Part shown: positions 63,667-64,000 of the stretch, in pieces
How the letters are laid out: each line of letters starts with the position of its first letter
Position numbering within the stretch: the first letter of the stretch is position 1
NCBI GenBank assembly: GCA_040751985.1
Contig: JBFMFU010000081.1
Span: forward strand, 111,302 to 175,301
Direction: 5' to 3'
Source of the DNA: Desulfoferula sp040751985
GTDB taxonomy: Bacteria > Desulfobacterota > Desulfarculia > Desulfarculales > Desulfarculaceae
DNA: 64,000 nt
Notes under the pieces: model-generated
What the model saw: only the letters and a program-made list of their open reading frames with translations
Told to the model about the DNA's origin: nothing
Databases searched by the model: none
Translations under genes and position numbers: made by a program

Positions 63667-63808
63667 GGTGGATGATTGGGGGGGTGGACCAAAAACCCAA
63701 GAGCAAAAGATGGCTGCCAAGAGATATCGCCTCGCAGCCATGGCCATTTTTCTTGCGAAAATTCTGGCGTACTATAATAGCAAAGCGACTATGGTACCTT
63801 CATACTAA
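63662..63808 (+). pseudogene. Out-of-frame C-terminal continuation of the phospholipase A2-like protein
   Basis: Reading one base later than the upstream frame, codons from 63662 to the TAA at 63806-63808 give SEVDDWGGGPKTQEQKMAAK, then a strongly helical segment (YRLAAMAIFLAKILAYYNS). This would supply the last helix of a phospholipase A2-like domain. One extra C in the CCC at 63659-63661 explains the split. A frameshift by mutation or sequencing error is the simplest reading. Confidence 0.45.
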
Positions 63809-63868
63809 TCAAGTATCTAAAGGGGATACAATTGAACAGGTCTAGTAATAATTGGCATAGGGCCTAGA

Positions 63869-64000
63869 TGAAATTCCCCCGATCTTGTGGACACCTTGAA
63901 AGGGTTGGATAATGGCCCAGGAGGTGTTCCATGGGAGATCGGCGGCGGAATTTCAGTCGGGAGTTCAAGTTGGAGGCGGTTCGCCTGATGACGGAGGGCG
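63869..64000 (+). mobile_element. Left end of an IS3-family insertion sequence (truncated by window)
   Basis: The element seems to begin at TGAAATTCCCCCGATCTTGT (63869), with the TG...CCCCC...GTGGACACC form of many IS3-family inverted repeats. A transposase start follows at 63931. The right end lies outside the window, so size and target duplication cannot be read. Confidence 0.75.
63931..64000 (+). CDS. IS3-family transposase OrfA (partial, 3' end outside window)
   Basis: ATG at 63931 with AGGAGG at about 63919. The first codons read MGDRRRNFSREFKLEAVRLM followed by TEG, the standard opening of the IS3/IS911 OrfA helix-turn-helix (RxFSxEFKLEAVRL). It binds the ends of the element. Only 23 codons are inside the window. 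The GC content of this part is higher than that of the preceding island. Confidence 0.85.
   Translation, partial: MGDRRRNFSREFKLEAVRLMTEG

Noticed and set aside
63663..63845. A 60-codon frame overlapping the stop of the MuF/phospholipase A2-like gene (GTGA), which could be an immunity protein
   Set aside because: The competing frame over the same bases (63662-63808) gives a coherent helical continuation of the domain, whereas the 60-codon frame is Trp/Arg/Lys-rich and looks accidental. Not fully excluded.

Overview
The window is high-GC DNA, densely coded, from what looks like an anaerobic Deltaproteobacterium (Desulfobacterota), possibly close to the Desulfarculales. This placement is inferred from gene content and base composition only. 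The supporting content is a LUD-type lactate oxidation operon divergent from a GlcDF-like oxidase, folD-fchA one-carbon genes, selA, a KPHMT/ketopantoate reductase pair and Gram-negative envelope genes (lptFG, two PagL-like proteins). TTG and GTG starts are common.

Layout. 1-3398: right end of a polysaccharide locus (deacetylase, GT2, flippase). 3395-8300: TPR/degenerate-GGDEF protein, selA, NUDIX, YggT. 8556-9698: two small exported proteins, one a rhodanese. 9850-13224: glycerate kinase and an OppD/OppF ATPase pair without permeases. 13544-15318: panB-panE. 15625-17148: folD-fchA. 17253-19124: small membrane protein, short ORF, radical SAM protein. 19131-25205 (minus): operon of a TlpA-like protein with a duplicated C-terminal domain, a heterodimeric ABC exporter and an SDR. 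25327-31391: RNB nuclease, then minus-strand genes for a queuosine mannosyltransferase-like protein, a left-handed beta-helix protein, hisF, hisH and a CDP-alcohol phosphatidyltransferase. 31510-34729: mnmG, flavin reductase, ElyC-like. 34985-41589: PagL-like, cupin, the LUD operon and divergent glcDF. 41648-42922: accessory patch with an XRE regulator, a palindromic operator candidate and two Gly-linker lipoproteins, one apparently frameshifted. 43035-49988: acetoacetyl-CoA synthetase, a cytidylate-kinase-like/BON fusion, nitroreductase, and an aldolase-dehydrogenase-aldolase trio. 50065-54134: tRNA-Met, Nif3, zinc ribbon protein, RNase H, RNase P RNA, ATP-grasp. 54309-62775: PagL-like and P1 peptidase, a GT with a single-domain response regulator, lptFG, dgt, Fe-ADH, a small exported helical protein.

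The last 1.2 kb is distinct. It is AT-rich and carries a short gene joining a MuF/minor-capsid-type Cys/His motif to a phospholipase A2-like motif with an altered catalytic dyad and an apparent frameshift. It lies next to the left end of an IS3-family element that runs off the window. This is the most unusual object here.

All family assignments come from reading motifs; no database search was made.
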